Program-made: the position numbers and the translations under genes
Shown here: piece by piece, positions 21,494 through 30,204 of the stretch
Position numbering within the stretch: the first letter of the stretch is position 1
Layout: each line of letters starts with the position of its first letter
The notes under the pieces: generated by a model
Seen by the model: only the letters and a program-made list of their open reading frames with translations
Databases searched by the model: none
Told to the model about the DNA's origin: nothing
NCBI GenBank assembly: GCA_018806915.1
Contig: JAGKQI010000061.1
Coordinates: 1,922,001-1,986,000, forward strand
Direction of reading: 5' to 3'
DNA: 64,000 nucleotides
Origin: Phytophthora colocasiae
Taxonomy: Eukaryota > Oomycota > Peronosporomycetes > Peronosporales > Peronosporaceae

Positions 21494-22417
21494 TACACCT
21501 TTTCTCGGGCAAAATGGCACATTTTCTAAGCATAGAGTTTTTTTTTCAAAAAATCGAAAATCGGATAATAAGGTTTTTAGGCAATGTGGCTAAGTACGAT
21601 TCTTTTCCCAACCAAAGTGGAACGAACGTCTCCTACTGACCTAACGACATGTCTTCGTCTCTCTCGCTAAAAAGATATTCTTCAAGCAGTGTCTCTCCAT
21701 GCGCCACACCAAACGCTGCGTAAGAACATACCGCTTCTTTCAGAAGCGCTGTCCTGTGTGCTCGCCTTGGCGAACGCCATGCGCTTTGCCTTGTTCTCGC
21801 TGCTATTCATCGTAGATTTCTCGATGCGCAAACCCTTGATCGTGTAGAGCATACCGTGGAGCGCACGGCGCACGGTGAAGTGACGCTTGCGTTGACGTCC
21901 ATGTCGCTGAGTAGCCGCTCTTTCATGTCCTCGAGCTTCATGTCCGCCTTCTCGTCCAAGTATTCCTCCAACTTCGAAAACACCTCCACTGTCATCTTCA
22001 TACAAGACGGTCGAACGCCACCGCGTGCCTGCTCCTCGATACTACCCTTCGAAATGACTCGACAGTCATGGGCACTTTGTTCAAGCGGGCGGTGCTTTTC
22101 CAGTCTTGACCGTCTAAAAAGGAACCCAGGACTCGCTTTTTGGCGCTATTGCGCTCGCACTCCTTGGCTTCGGTAGAAGGAGAAGGCGTGGTGGGGTCAG
22201 TCATGTGTGGGCTGGAGCGCAATGGGGGAAATGAGGTCCGGTATGAGCCACTGAAACCAGTGAAGTTGGAGGCTAAAACTGCTTCCATTTTGCTTGAGAA
22301 ACAAATCGTACTTAGTCACTTTGCTTTAAAATCGTACTTACCAGAGAAAATATTAAGTTGCACGAGTGATTAAAAACCACATTGCTTAGAAGCCATTTTG
22401 CCCCGAGAAAAGGTGTA
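21494..22417 (-). mobile_element. Tc1/mariner-like element, internally deleted
   Basis: Inverted ends start CACCTTTTCTCGGG at 21496 and, reverse-complemented from the right, CACCTTTTCTCGGGG at 22415. The match extends through GCAAAATGGC with small differences. TA lies on both sides (21494-21495, 22416-22417). The 920-bp element carries only the N-terminal part of a transposase on the minus strand, so it would depend on another copy. Confidence 0.85.
21700..22204 (-). pseudogene. Tc1/mariner-type transposase, N-terminal part
   Basis: The minus strand from 22204 reads MTDPTTPSPSTEAKECERN then VLGSFLDGQDWKSTARLNKV, a helix-turn-helix-like start. After a frame change it continues with VEVFSKLEEYLDEKADMKLE and DMKERLLSDMDVN, then GMLYTIKGLRIEKSTMNS. 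The DDE catalytic part is absent and the frame runs into the 3' end of the element, consistent with an internal deletion. Confidence 0.6.
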
Positions 22418-22777
22418 CAGATACCGCTGAGAAACTGGCGGATCGTCATCTTTTCAGCTGCGAGAGTGTATAATTTCCGTACAGAAAACTGATTTTCAGA
22501 GGTGCCTTGTGTTGGTACATCAAATTAGAAATCCCCCCTCTTCAAAATGATAAGTTACTCCTATCGCTTTTGACGATGTATTTGATGATTGCATCCGCCA
22601 GTGTTCTCAGCGGTATCTAGGGGTTAAAGGCTTAAGTTCCTATGTAAAATCCGTGTTTATACCACCCAATCCCATCAGATTTGGTCGAAGTGGCCAATCC
22701 ACCGTCAACATTTATCAACATCACCGTCTCCGCTGGCCGCACACATTGACTCCCTCCGTGGAAGTCGTTCACTAGCC

Positions 22778-23854
22778 ATGGCCCATTCTGCAACTAGCAA
22801 TCTCGAGAGCAACATGGACGTTCGTCAAGTGCCAGTCGTCGACATCGAAGCCTTGATGGCCTTCACCTCCGAGTCTGAAGTGGACACCGCCTTGCGTTCT
22901 GCTAAGGCCGGAGCTCTTTACAAAATCATCGAGGAAGTCCGAGCTGCTGCCAGTGAGTGGGGATTCTTTTACATCGCCAACCACGGTCTTCCCGAACAGG
23001 AAGTGAACACGTTCCAATCTGCGATGAGGTCGTTTTTCAATCTCCCAAAAGAAGTGAAAACCACAATTCGTCGTAGTGCGACCAACTCCCGAGGATATTT
23101 CGATGATGAATTGACCAAGAACAAAACAGATTGGAAGGAGTGTCTTGACTTTGCAGGGGTCAATGAGGACGGTCCTACTGACAAGCACGAACGTCTTGGA
23201 GACGACCAGAACTTGTGGCTTGACGACAAGGAACTCCCTGGATTCCGTCAAAATATGGCCCAGTACTACAGCAGAATGGAGTACATTTCCCGTCGTCTGT
23301 TGAAAGTATTCGCTGTAGCTTTGGGGGAAGAACCGATCTTCTTCGACCAGTTTTTCCACGGTGACAACTCGAGCTTTTTGAGACTTAATCACTACCCAAT
23401 CGCACCGGAACCAGAGAAAACAATGGGAGTGAACCGCCACACAGACGCTGGCGCTTTGACTGTTTTGCTGCAGGACGATCAAGTGGCGTCACTACAGGCG
23501 TTCCATCGTGATTCACAGACTTGGACACTGGTACCGCCCCGGAAAGGAACGTACACTATCAATATTGGAGATATGGTACAAGTCTGGTCGAATGACAAAT
23601 TCGTGGCTCCTCTTCACCGCGTGCTGGCTAGTGGCGGTGCAGATCGATTCTCAGCTCCGTTCTTTTACAACCCGTCGTACAAGGCGCAAGTGGAGCCGAT
23701 TGTGGTGAAAGAAGGCGAGGTAGCCAATTACCGTCCGCTCAGTTGGCGTCAATTCCGTCTCGCTCGTTTCCAAGGCGACTACGCAGACAGTGGCAAGGAG
23801 ATTCAGATTGGAGACTTTAAGATCCACGGAGCGATTGATGTTGCCAACTCGTAA
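22778..23854 (+). CDS. 2-oxoglutarate/Fe(II)-dependent oxygenase, isopenicillin-N-synthase-like (copy 1)
   Basis: A 358-residue intact frame. The N-terminal DIOX_N region has WGFFYIANHGLP (residues 61-72). The catalytic double-stranded beta-helix has Fe ligands H221 and D223 (RHTDAGALTVLLQDD) and H280 (APLHRVLA), and R290-F-S292 is the co-substrate-binding RxS. Length and motifs fit the plant/fungal 2OG oxygenase family. The substrate is unknown, and cytosolic location is likely because no signal peptide is seen. The ATG at 22778 has a GCCATGG context, but all four copies share MDV(R/G)QVPV, so the real start may be 22814. It differs from its sisters at the iron site (GVNRHTDAG instead of GVYHHTDSG). 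It faces copy 2 tail to tail, 124 bp apart. Confidence 0.9.
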   Translation: MAHSATSNLESNMDVRQVPVVDIEALMAFTSESEVDTALRSAKAGALYKIIEEVRAAASEWGFFYIANHGLPEQEVNTFQSAMRSFFNLPKEVKTTIRRSATNSRGYFDDELTKNKTDWKECLDFAGVNEDGPTDKHERLGDDQNLWLDDKELPGFRQNMAQYYSRMEYISRRLLKVFAVALGEEPIFFDQFFHGDNSSFLRLNHYPIAPEPEKTMGVNRHTDAGALTVLLQDDQVASLQAFHRDSQTWTLVPPRKGTYTINIGDMVQVWSNDKFVAPLHRVLASGGADRFSAPFFYNPSYKAQVEPIVVKEGEVANYRPLSWRQFRLARFQGDYADSGKEIQIGDFKIHGAIDVANS

Positions 23855-23978
23855 CAAGTTGAAGCAACTTACAAGAAGAATGAAACCAAAGACTTCGTGT
23901 TACGTGTCATTGTTGTGGCGATCTCATTACTCTTCACTTAAAGTAACTCTTTTGCACCACTGCGAGATGTTATGCGAT

Positions 23979-25022
23979 TTACGCGTTCGCGACATCAATT
24001 GGACCGTTGATCTTGAAGTCTCCAATTTGATTCTCCTTGCCCACATCGGCGTAGTTTCCTTCAACACGTCCAAGAAGGAATTCACGCCAACTGAATGGAC
24101 GGTAGTTCGGTAGTTCGTCTTCCTTCACCACAATGGGTTCTACCTCCACATCCAACGATGGAAGGTAAAAGAACGGAACGGAGAATCGACCAGCTTTGTC
24201 ACTTGCAAGCACACGATGTAGTGGAGCCTCGAAGCGGTCATTGGACCAGACTTGCACCAAATCTCCGATGTTGATAGTGTACGTTCCCTTACGAGGAGGA
24301 ACGTTGACCCACGTTTGGGATTTCCGATGTAAAACTTGCAGTGAAGCCACTTCATCGTCTTGGAGCAAAATAGTCAACGCGCCAGAGTCCGTGTGGTGGT
24401 AAACACCCATAGTTTTCTCCGGTTCGGGAGAGATGGGGTAGTGATTCAATCTCAAGAGACTGGAGTTGATTCCCTTGAAGAACTGATCGAAGAACGCAGG
24501 CTCCTCACCCAGTGCAACAGCGAAGACTTTCAACAACCGCCGAGATATGAACTCCATTTTGCTGTAGTAGGTTTGCATTTCGCCGCGGAAACCCGGTAGC
24601 GTTTCTTCATCGAGCCATTGGTTCAGTTCTCCACCCAGTCGATCGTTCTTGTTGTTGGACAGATGATCTTCATGGGGCCCAGCGAAATCAAAACATTCCT
24701 TCCAGTCTGTCTTGTTCTTGGTAAGTTCTCCTTCAACGTATCCTCGTGGATTGGAGCTTGAACGGGAGATACTGCGTTTGGTCTCAACTGGAAGGCGGAA
24801 AAACGAACGTGCAGTCTCTTGGAGATTTTCGATTTCTTGCTGGGGGAGGCCGTGGTTGGTGATGTAGAAAAATCCCCATTCACTTGCAGCATTTCGCACA
24901 TTTTCAATGATTTCGCGAAGTTTCTCGTCTTTCAGGTCACGTAGCGCAGCATTCACTTCAACATCCGAAGATAAAGCCGTGAGAGCTCCAATGTCAATAA
25001 CGGGTACTTGGCGGACGTCCAT
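23979..25022 (-). CDS. 2-oxoglutarate/Fe(II)-dependent oxygenase (copy 2)
   Basis: A 347-residue frame from the conserved MDVRQVPVIDIG start. An in-frame upstream Met at 25088 would add 22 residues not shared with the other copies. It has WGFFYITNHGLP, YHHTDSGALTILLQDD (HxD), the distal His in APLHRVLAS, RFS and the family tail ending in DVANA. It is divergent from copy 3 across a 257-bp spacer that contains a perfect inverted repeat. No intron is seen. Confidence 0.9.
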   Translation of the reverse strand: MDVRQVPVIDIGALTALSSDVEVNAALRDLKDEKLREIIENVRNAASEWGFFYITNHGLPQQEIENLQETARSFFRLPVETKRSISRSSSNPRGYVEGELTKNKTDWKECFDFAGPHEDHLSNNKNDRLGGELNQWLDEETLPGFRGEMQTYYSKMEFISRRLLKVFAVALGEEPAFFDQFFKGINSSLLRLNHYPISPEPEKTMGVYHHTDSGALTILLQDDEVASLQVLHRKSQTWVNVPPRKGTYTINIGDLVQVWSNDRFEAPLHRVLASDKAGRFSVPFFYLPSLDVEVEPIVVKEDELPNYRPFSWREFLLGRVEGNYADVGKENQIGDFKINGPIDVANA

Positions 25023-25153
25023 TTCAGTTTTTGGTCTTGAGTTTGAGGTAGGGAATTTAAGAATGACAAACGAAAGAAACGAAATCACTTAAACTCGAGA
25101 CATTGACGCTGTAGATATTGGCATGGTGATTGGAATTCTTTTGATTGCGTAGG

Positions 25154-25185
25154 TGAAGTGAATTCTGGTGGTATCTTTCACTTCA
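25154..25185. promoter_or_regulatory. Inverted repeat in the divergent promoter of oxygenase copies 2 and 3
   Basis: TGAAGTGAA (25154-25162) and its exact reverse complement TTCACTTCA (25177-25185) are separated by 14 bp. They lie near the middle of the 257-bp spacer between the two starts. A symmetric site could bind a dimeric regulator acting on both genes. This is inference from position and symmetry only. Confidence 0.4.
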
Positions 25186-25279
25186 ACATGAACAGCCAAT
25201 CACAAGGAAGAATAGATCTACGTCAAGTTTGCAAAAGTTGTTCAGCTTCATGATTCTCATTCCGAAATTTGAGATCAAG

Positions 25280-26320
25280 ATGGACGTGGGTCAAGTGCCA
25301 GTTATTGACATCCGTATGCTCATGGAGCTTTCCGATGCTGATGTGGATAACGCTCTGCTAGAAGCGAAAGACGGTGAACTCCACGAGATCATTGAGAGTG
25401 TCTGTGCTGCTGCAACTAAGTGGGGGTTCTTCTACATTGCGAACCACGGGTTACCGGTACAAGAGGTTGATCAGTTCCAAGCTGCAATGCGCTCCTTCTT
25501 TCGGCTTCCAAAGGAGCTTAAACGTACCATTCGACGCAGTGCCACGAACAACCGTGGCTATGTTGAAGGCGAGCTTACCAAGAACAAAACGGACTGGAAG
25601 GAGTGTTTCGACTTTGCCGGAGCTGCTGAAGATGATCCAGTCACCAACACTGTTGAAAGACTGGATGGAGATCAGAACCAGTGGCCCCCAGAGGAGAAAT
25701 TGCCTGGATTCCGTAGTGAAATGCGGTCGTACTACGACAAGATGGAGTTCATTGCTCGACGTCTACTCAAGGTGTTTACTGTTGCGTTGGGCGAAGAACC
25801 GGCATTCTTTGATCAGTTCTTCCGTTCGAACACTTCCAGTACTTTGAGGTTGAACCATTACCCGGTAGCCCCCGAGCCGGAGAAAGCAATGGGAGTGTAC
25901 CACCACACGGACTCTGGCGCGTTGACGATTCTACTGCAGGACGACGAGGTCGCATCGCTACAAGTGCTTCATCGGGAGTCGCAGACGTGGGTGGATGTGC
26001 CGCCACGCAAAGGGACGTACACGATCAATATCGGCGACATGATACAAGTCTGGTCGAACGATCAGTTCATTGCACCTTTGCATCGCGTTCTGGCGAGCAA
26101 CAAGGCTGGTCGATTTTCCGCTCCGTTCTTCTACGGCCCTTCGTACAACGTCGAGGTAGAACCGATCGTGGTGAAACCTGGGGACGTGCCTAATTACCGT
26201 CCGATCAGCTATCGCCAGTTCCGTATGGCTCGCTTCAAAGGGAACCAAGCTGACTACGGCAAGGAGAACCAGATCGGGGACTACAAGATCCACGGTCCGA
26301 TTGATGTAGCCAACGCGTAG
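25280..26320 (+). CDS. 2-oxoglutarate/Fe(II)-dependent oxygenase (copy 3)
   Basis: A 346-residue frame from MDVGQVPVIDI, with an upstream in-frame Met at 25229 that is unlikely to be used. It carries WGFFYIANHGLP, NKTDWKECFDFAG, the YHHTDSGALTILLQDD iron motif, the distal His in APLHRVLAS and RFS, so it should be catalytically competent. It lies in the same direction as copy 4, about 240 bp upstream, and head to head with copy 2. Confidence 0.9.
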   Translation: MDVGQVPVIDIRMLMELSDADVDNALLEAKDGELHEIIESVCAAATKWGFFYIANHGLPVQEVDQFQAAMRSFFRLPKELKRTIRRSATNNRGYVEGELTKNKTDWKECFDFAGAAEDDPVTNTVERLDGDQNQWPPEEKLPGFRSEMRSYYDKMEFIARRLLKVFTVALGEEPAFFDQFFRSNTSSTLRLNHYPVAPEPEKAMGVYHHTDSGALTILLQDDEVASLQVLHRESQTWVDVPPRKGTYTINIGDMIQVWSNDQFIAPLHRVLASNKAGRFSAPFFYGPSYNVEVEPIVVKPGDVPNYRPISYRQFRMARFKGNQADYGKENQIGDYKIHGPIDVANA

Positions 26321-27180
26321 GCTCAAAAGATGGCAGAGCGTGAAAATTTACAGCTGCAAAATATCCCAGACACGAATGTATACAAGTACAATTCGATAAC
26401 GTAAGCTTACACACCTTGGCCACTTCAGTCGAGTGTATCTTGACGAGCCAATCGCGATTCTCATTACGACAGCGTCAGGAATTGTGCGCTAGTCGTGCGT
26501 TTTGCATGCAAATGCCCTCTCGATTCACCGAAAGCTCATTTTGCAATTCACCAGCACCTCAAGATGGACGTCCGCCAAGTTCCTGTTATCGATATCGGAG
26601 CCCTAATGGAGTTCTCCGATGCTGAAGTTGACGCTGTTCTAAGTGAGGCCAAGAATGAAGCTCTGACTCAAATCGTCGACAATGTGCGCAAAGCTGCCAG
26701 TGAGTGGGGATTCTTCTACATCTCCAACCACGGCCTTCCTCAGCAAGAAATCGACGAGTTCAAAGAGGCCGAACGCTCCTTCTTCCGTTTGCCATTGGTC
26801 ACCAAGCGCACGATCCTTCGTACAGCCAACAACAACCGCGGATACGTCGTGGACGAACTCACCAAGAACAAAACGGACTGGAAGGAATGCTTCGATTTCG
26901 CTGGGGCTCATGAAGACGGACCTCCAACGGACAAGATCGAACGACTCGGTGAAGATCACAACCAGTGGCTCCCAGAAGAAAAGCTACCTGGTTTCCGTCA
27001 CGAGATGCAGACGTACTACAAGAAGATGGAGTACATCGCTCGTCGTCTTTTGAAGGTGTTCGCAGTGGCGTTGGGTGAAGAACCAGCGTTCTTCGACCAA
27101 TTCTACCAAGGAAACCACTCGAGCCTACTTCGACTCAACCATTACCCGGTCGCACCGGAACCTGAGAAGACCATGGGCGT

Positions 27181-29531
27181 GTACCACCCAGGGGTTCCGA
27201 AAAATACTCGGAAGTGGAAATATATTCCGTATTTTCGGTGAAATTATTTATTTCACGGTTCCTGGGACAAGAATAAATTATTTACGGAGATGTCACGACT
27301 AGAATGAATTATTTATTTTAATATTCAAAACCTTCCATCCATTATATTTAATGTACAACCACACCTACTCATTTGAGTTCAAGTATATCATGCTAAAACG
27401 CCATTTACTTAAACCTGTAAAAGTTATTAAGCAATAGTGTCCAGTAGTTGCCTCAATGGTACCAGTTCATCATAAAGGATCACTTTTCTTTTATCCAGCA
27501 TCGCTGAACACGTCTCCCAACCGCCAACCCAGCGTTTAACCAGCAGAAATGGTGCGCGAAACCACTCTTATGCTTCCTCAGGGGAAACAGGGGATCTTTG
27601 CGCCGAAGCAAGTGGCTCAGTTCTTTTTTACACGCATAGTTGACGACAATAACGACCCTACGGGATACTTTGAGTGCAAGGCGTGCGGAAATCCCGTAAA
27701 CAAACTCAAGGAACTGGCTACACTAACTCAGTAGGTCATGTTCGCGTCGAACATCCGACGTACAGGCGTGAAATGGAGAGCGCCTTCCGCTACTTCTACT
27801 GGGTCTTTCATCCCCTGGGTTCGACAGAAGGCGTCAAACCGGTTTGGGTGGATGGAGTGGGTGGTAAAAGCAAATCTCCCCACTGGCCTTTGTTGAAAAC
27901 CCGCTCTCGCGCCGGTAAGGACAAGAATTTTAAATCGGTACCAGTACTTGAAGATTAATTTATGGATCTTGTATTTTGTGTACAGATACACTAACTTGGC
28001 GCCAGTGTCAGTGGACACGTTGCGAAGAAGCAACATGGAGGCAGTGACGCGGGAGGTGGAAACTATCATCGGTACTGAAATGCCAAATGATTTTGGCCTG
28101 ATGCTGGACGGCTGGAGTAACGGCAGTGAGTTCTACCTTGCTGTGTTTGCGGTGTACGTGAGCGAAGGCTGGGCACCGCGCGGTACCCTCTTGTCGATGG
28201 CACCAGTGGTGCGAGGACCTGGTGATGACCATGGAGCAGAGACGTTGATGGAAGCTCTCAATTTTCCTCCCGTTTTTCGGAAAACAGCTGTCGCAATGCC
28301 GGTTTCTAGTCGGCGACAACTGCTCAGTCAACAAGCGGTTGGCCAACCTCATGGATGTCCCGCTTGTTGGCTGTGCAGAATCACCGGCTGAACCACCTGG
28401 CAATGAAGGAGCTCCTGGCACCTTACGAGGACGATCTAAGGACATAATCCAGCGATTGATGAAAAGCTAATGACCCTAAAAAGAGGATCAAAGCTGAGGT
28501 AAGTTTTGCCCTCTTTCCAATTGTATTTTGTGCTAATAGCTAATTAATTGCTCCTCTATATTAGATTATTGACTCCTTTACGGCCTGTGCTGCGCCAAGA
28601 AACACGGTGGGGTTCTACCCACGCCATGCTGCGCCACTTCCCGAGCTACGTGGTTTTCTTTCCATGGACAACGAAGACATCGCTGAGTTTTTGCCTCGCC
28701 AGCAACGCACAAGCGCCTGAAGGTACTTCTGGATGAGCTATCGGACTGTGAGATCGGTGTCCTTGGCGTTGCAGAAGGATGACGTCGATCTTCTCGGGGC
28801 TCGAGATCTACTTGATGGTCTGATTGCTGTGAAGCCGATACTTAAGACGTATCTTGGTAAGTTTGCATTTTCTAAAGGAAGTTTGAATTTCACTAACCAA
28901 CAATTATTTTTTGTAGGAACGTTTGGCAAATATTATTCACTCGCCATCATTTGAGTCTGGATGCTGCCTTAAGGTGCTGCAGGTGAATCGGAAAGACTGT
29001 CCCTGAGCCGAAAGGCAGCTATGCAGCCGTTTGAGCAAGTGGAGGAGACTGGCTCAAGCGCTGAAGTACAAATGTTGCAGTTGGAGAGTTTTGCAGAGCG
29101 CATTCTCAAAAGCGCAAGGTGAAGGCTTCGGAAGTCAGCTATCCACTCGTCAGTGCAATCCCTCCCACGTCAAACAAAGTTGAACGCTTGTTTAGCGTTG
29201 CCAGGGCTATGATCGGCCACGAGCGCCAGGCACTATCGCCTATAGCGGTTGAGATGCTGCTTTTCCTGAAAGTCAACGCCTCCTACTGGGGTGTGGAAGT
29301 CGTTGACAGATGCATTTAGAAAACAGTACAGCAGCACATGAACTGACATCAAGGGACTGTGAGCAGTGCATGTTTCTCACGGTTCTTCGCGGTGATATCA
29401 ATTATTTACTGCGACGTTTTGATAGTTCTCAATTATTGATTTCTTTGAGTTTCTTCCTGCAATGCGTTACGGGCTGGAGTCCAATGGAGAAAATGAGTAT
29501 CAGTACAATATTCGGAACCCCTGGTACCACC
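27181..29531 (+). mobile_element. hAT element 2, inserted in oxygenase copy 4
   Basis: The element spans 27189-29523 (2,335 bp) with a perfect 8-bp target duplication GTACCACC (27181-27188 and 29524-29531). Terminal inverted repeats start CAGGGGTTCCGAA at both ends, 13 bp perfect. The canonical CAGGGG end and 8-bp duplication identify hAT. It carries a degenerate transposase on the plus strand and shares its end sequence with hAT element 1 at 6075, so the two are related families. Confidence 0.95.
27549..29319 (+). pseudogene. hAT transposase of element 2 (inactive)
   Basis: The 5' frame (27549-27734) has a BED finger start (FECKACGNP), with its second half in the next frame (TGYTNSVGHVRVEHPTY). 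After a non-matching stretch the catalytic part appears at 27948-28391 (EMPNDFGLMLDGWSNGSEFY), but then shifts frame before the second catalytic block near 28300. Later pieces include TPLRPVLRQETRWGSTHAM near 28575 and LALQKDDVDLLGARDLLDG at 28760. The C-terminal dimerisation motif is SAIPPTSNKVERLFSVARAM, ending at 29319. Several frame changes make it non-autonomous, while the element ends remain intact. Confidence 0.78.
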
Positions 29532-30204
29532 ACACAGACTTTGGAGCGCTCACTATTCTGCTGCAAGATGACGACGTGGCGTCGCTTCAAGTACTACACC
29601 GCGAATCACAGACATGGGTCGATGTGCCTCCTCGTAAGGGGACGTACACGATCAACATTGGTGACATGGTGCAAGTGTGGTCGAACGATAAGTTCGTAGC
29701 CCCCTTGCACCGCGTCGTTGCTAGTGACAAAGCTGGTCGCTTCTCCGCACCATTCTTCTACAATCCGTCTAACCACGTGACTGTGGAGCCTATTGTGGTG
29801 AAGAAAGGAGAAGTGGCCAACTACCGTCCGTTCAATTGGCGTCAGTTCCAGTTGGCACGCTACCAAGGCAACTACGCCGATGTAGGCAAGGAGAATCAAA
29901 TTGGAGACTTTAAGATCAACGGCCCCGTTGACGTCGCGAACGCATAGCGAAAGAGATGTTGAAAGGGTTCTCACACTCAAATACATTTTCGTTCGCGTTT
30001 TCGCCCTTGTCTTTCTTCCTATCAACTGTGCATTTCATGTGCTCTTTTTTCTCGTCGAAGTTTCTTCGGTTCTGTCTCGCTAGCGCCTAATTCTCAAGTT
30101 GTTTCTCATTATTTTTCTAGCATATCACGCTGAGCGTGGTGGTGTTGACATGGAGGGCCTGGCTCGGCTCCTTTCTCTTCGATCTTCACAGGGTTGTCCT
30201 TCAT

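Larger units (their letters stand above)
26564..29947 (+). pseudogene. 2-oxoglutarate/Fe(II)-dependent oxygenase (copy 4), split by a hAT element
   Basis: The first half (26564-27188) runs from MDVRQVPVIDIG to the codon for the first His of YHH. The second half (29532-29947) resumes within the next codon and runs to DVANA. The two halves contain 625 and 416 bases, together 347 codons including the stop, the same length as copies 1 and 3 from their shared start. No other stop or frameshift is seen. In the present state the first half reads 14-17 residues into the transposon and stops at 27241. The second half is open from 29462 inside the transposon end and keeps the HxD, distal His and RFS motifs. 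The insertion hits the iron-ligand motif itself. Confidence 0.93.

Noticed and set aside
22772..23482. 236-codon open frame antisense to oxygenase copy 1
   Set aside because: Shadow of the strongly biased sense frame; no ATG-led product with domain features.
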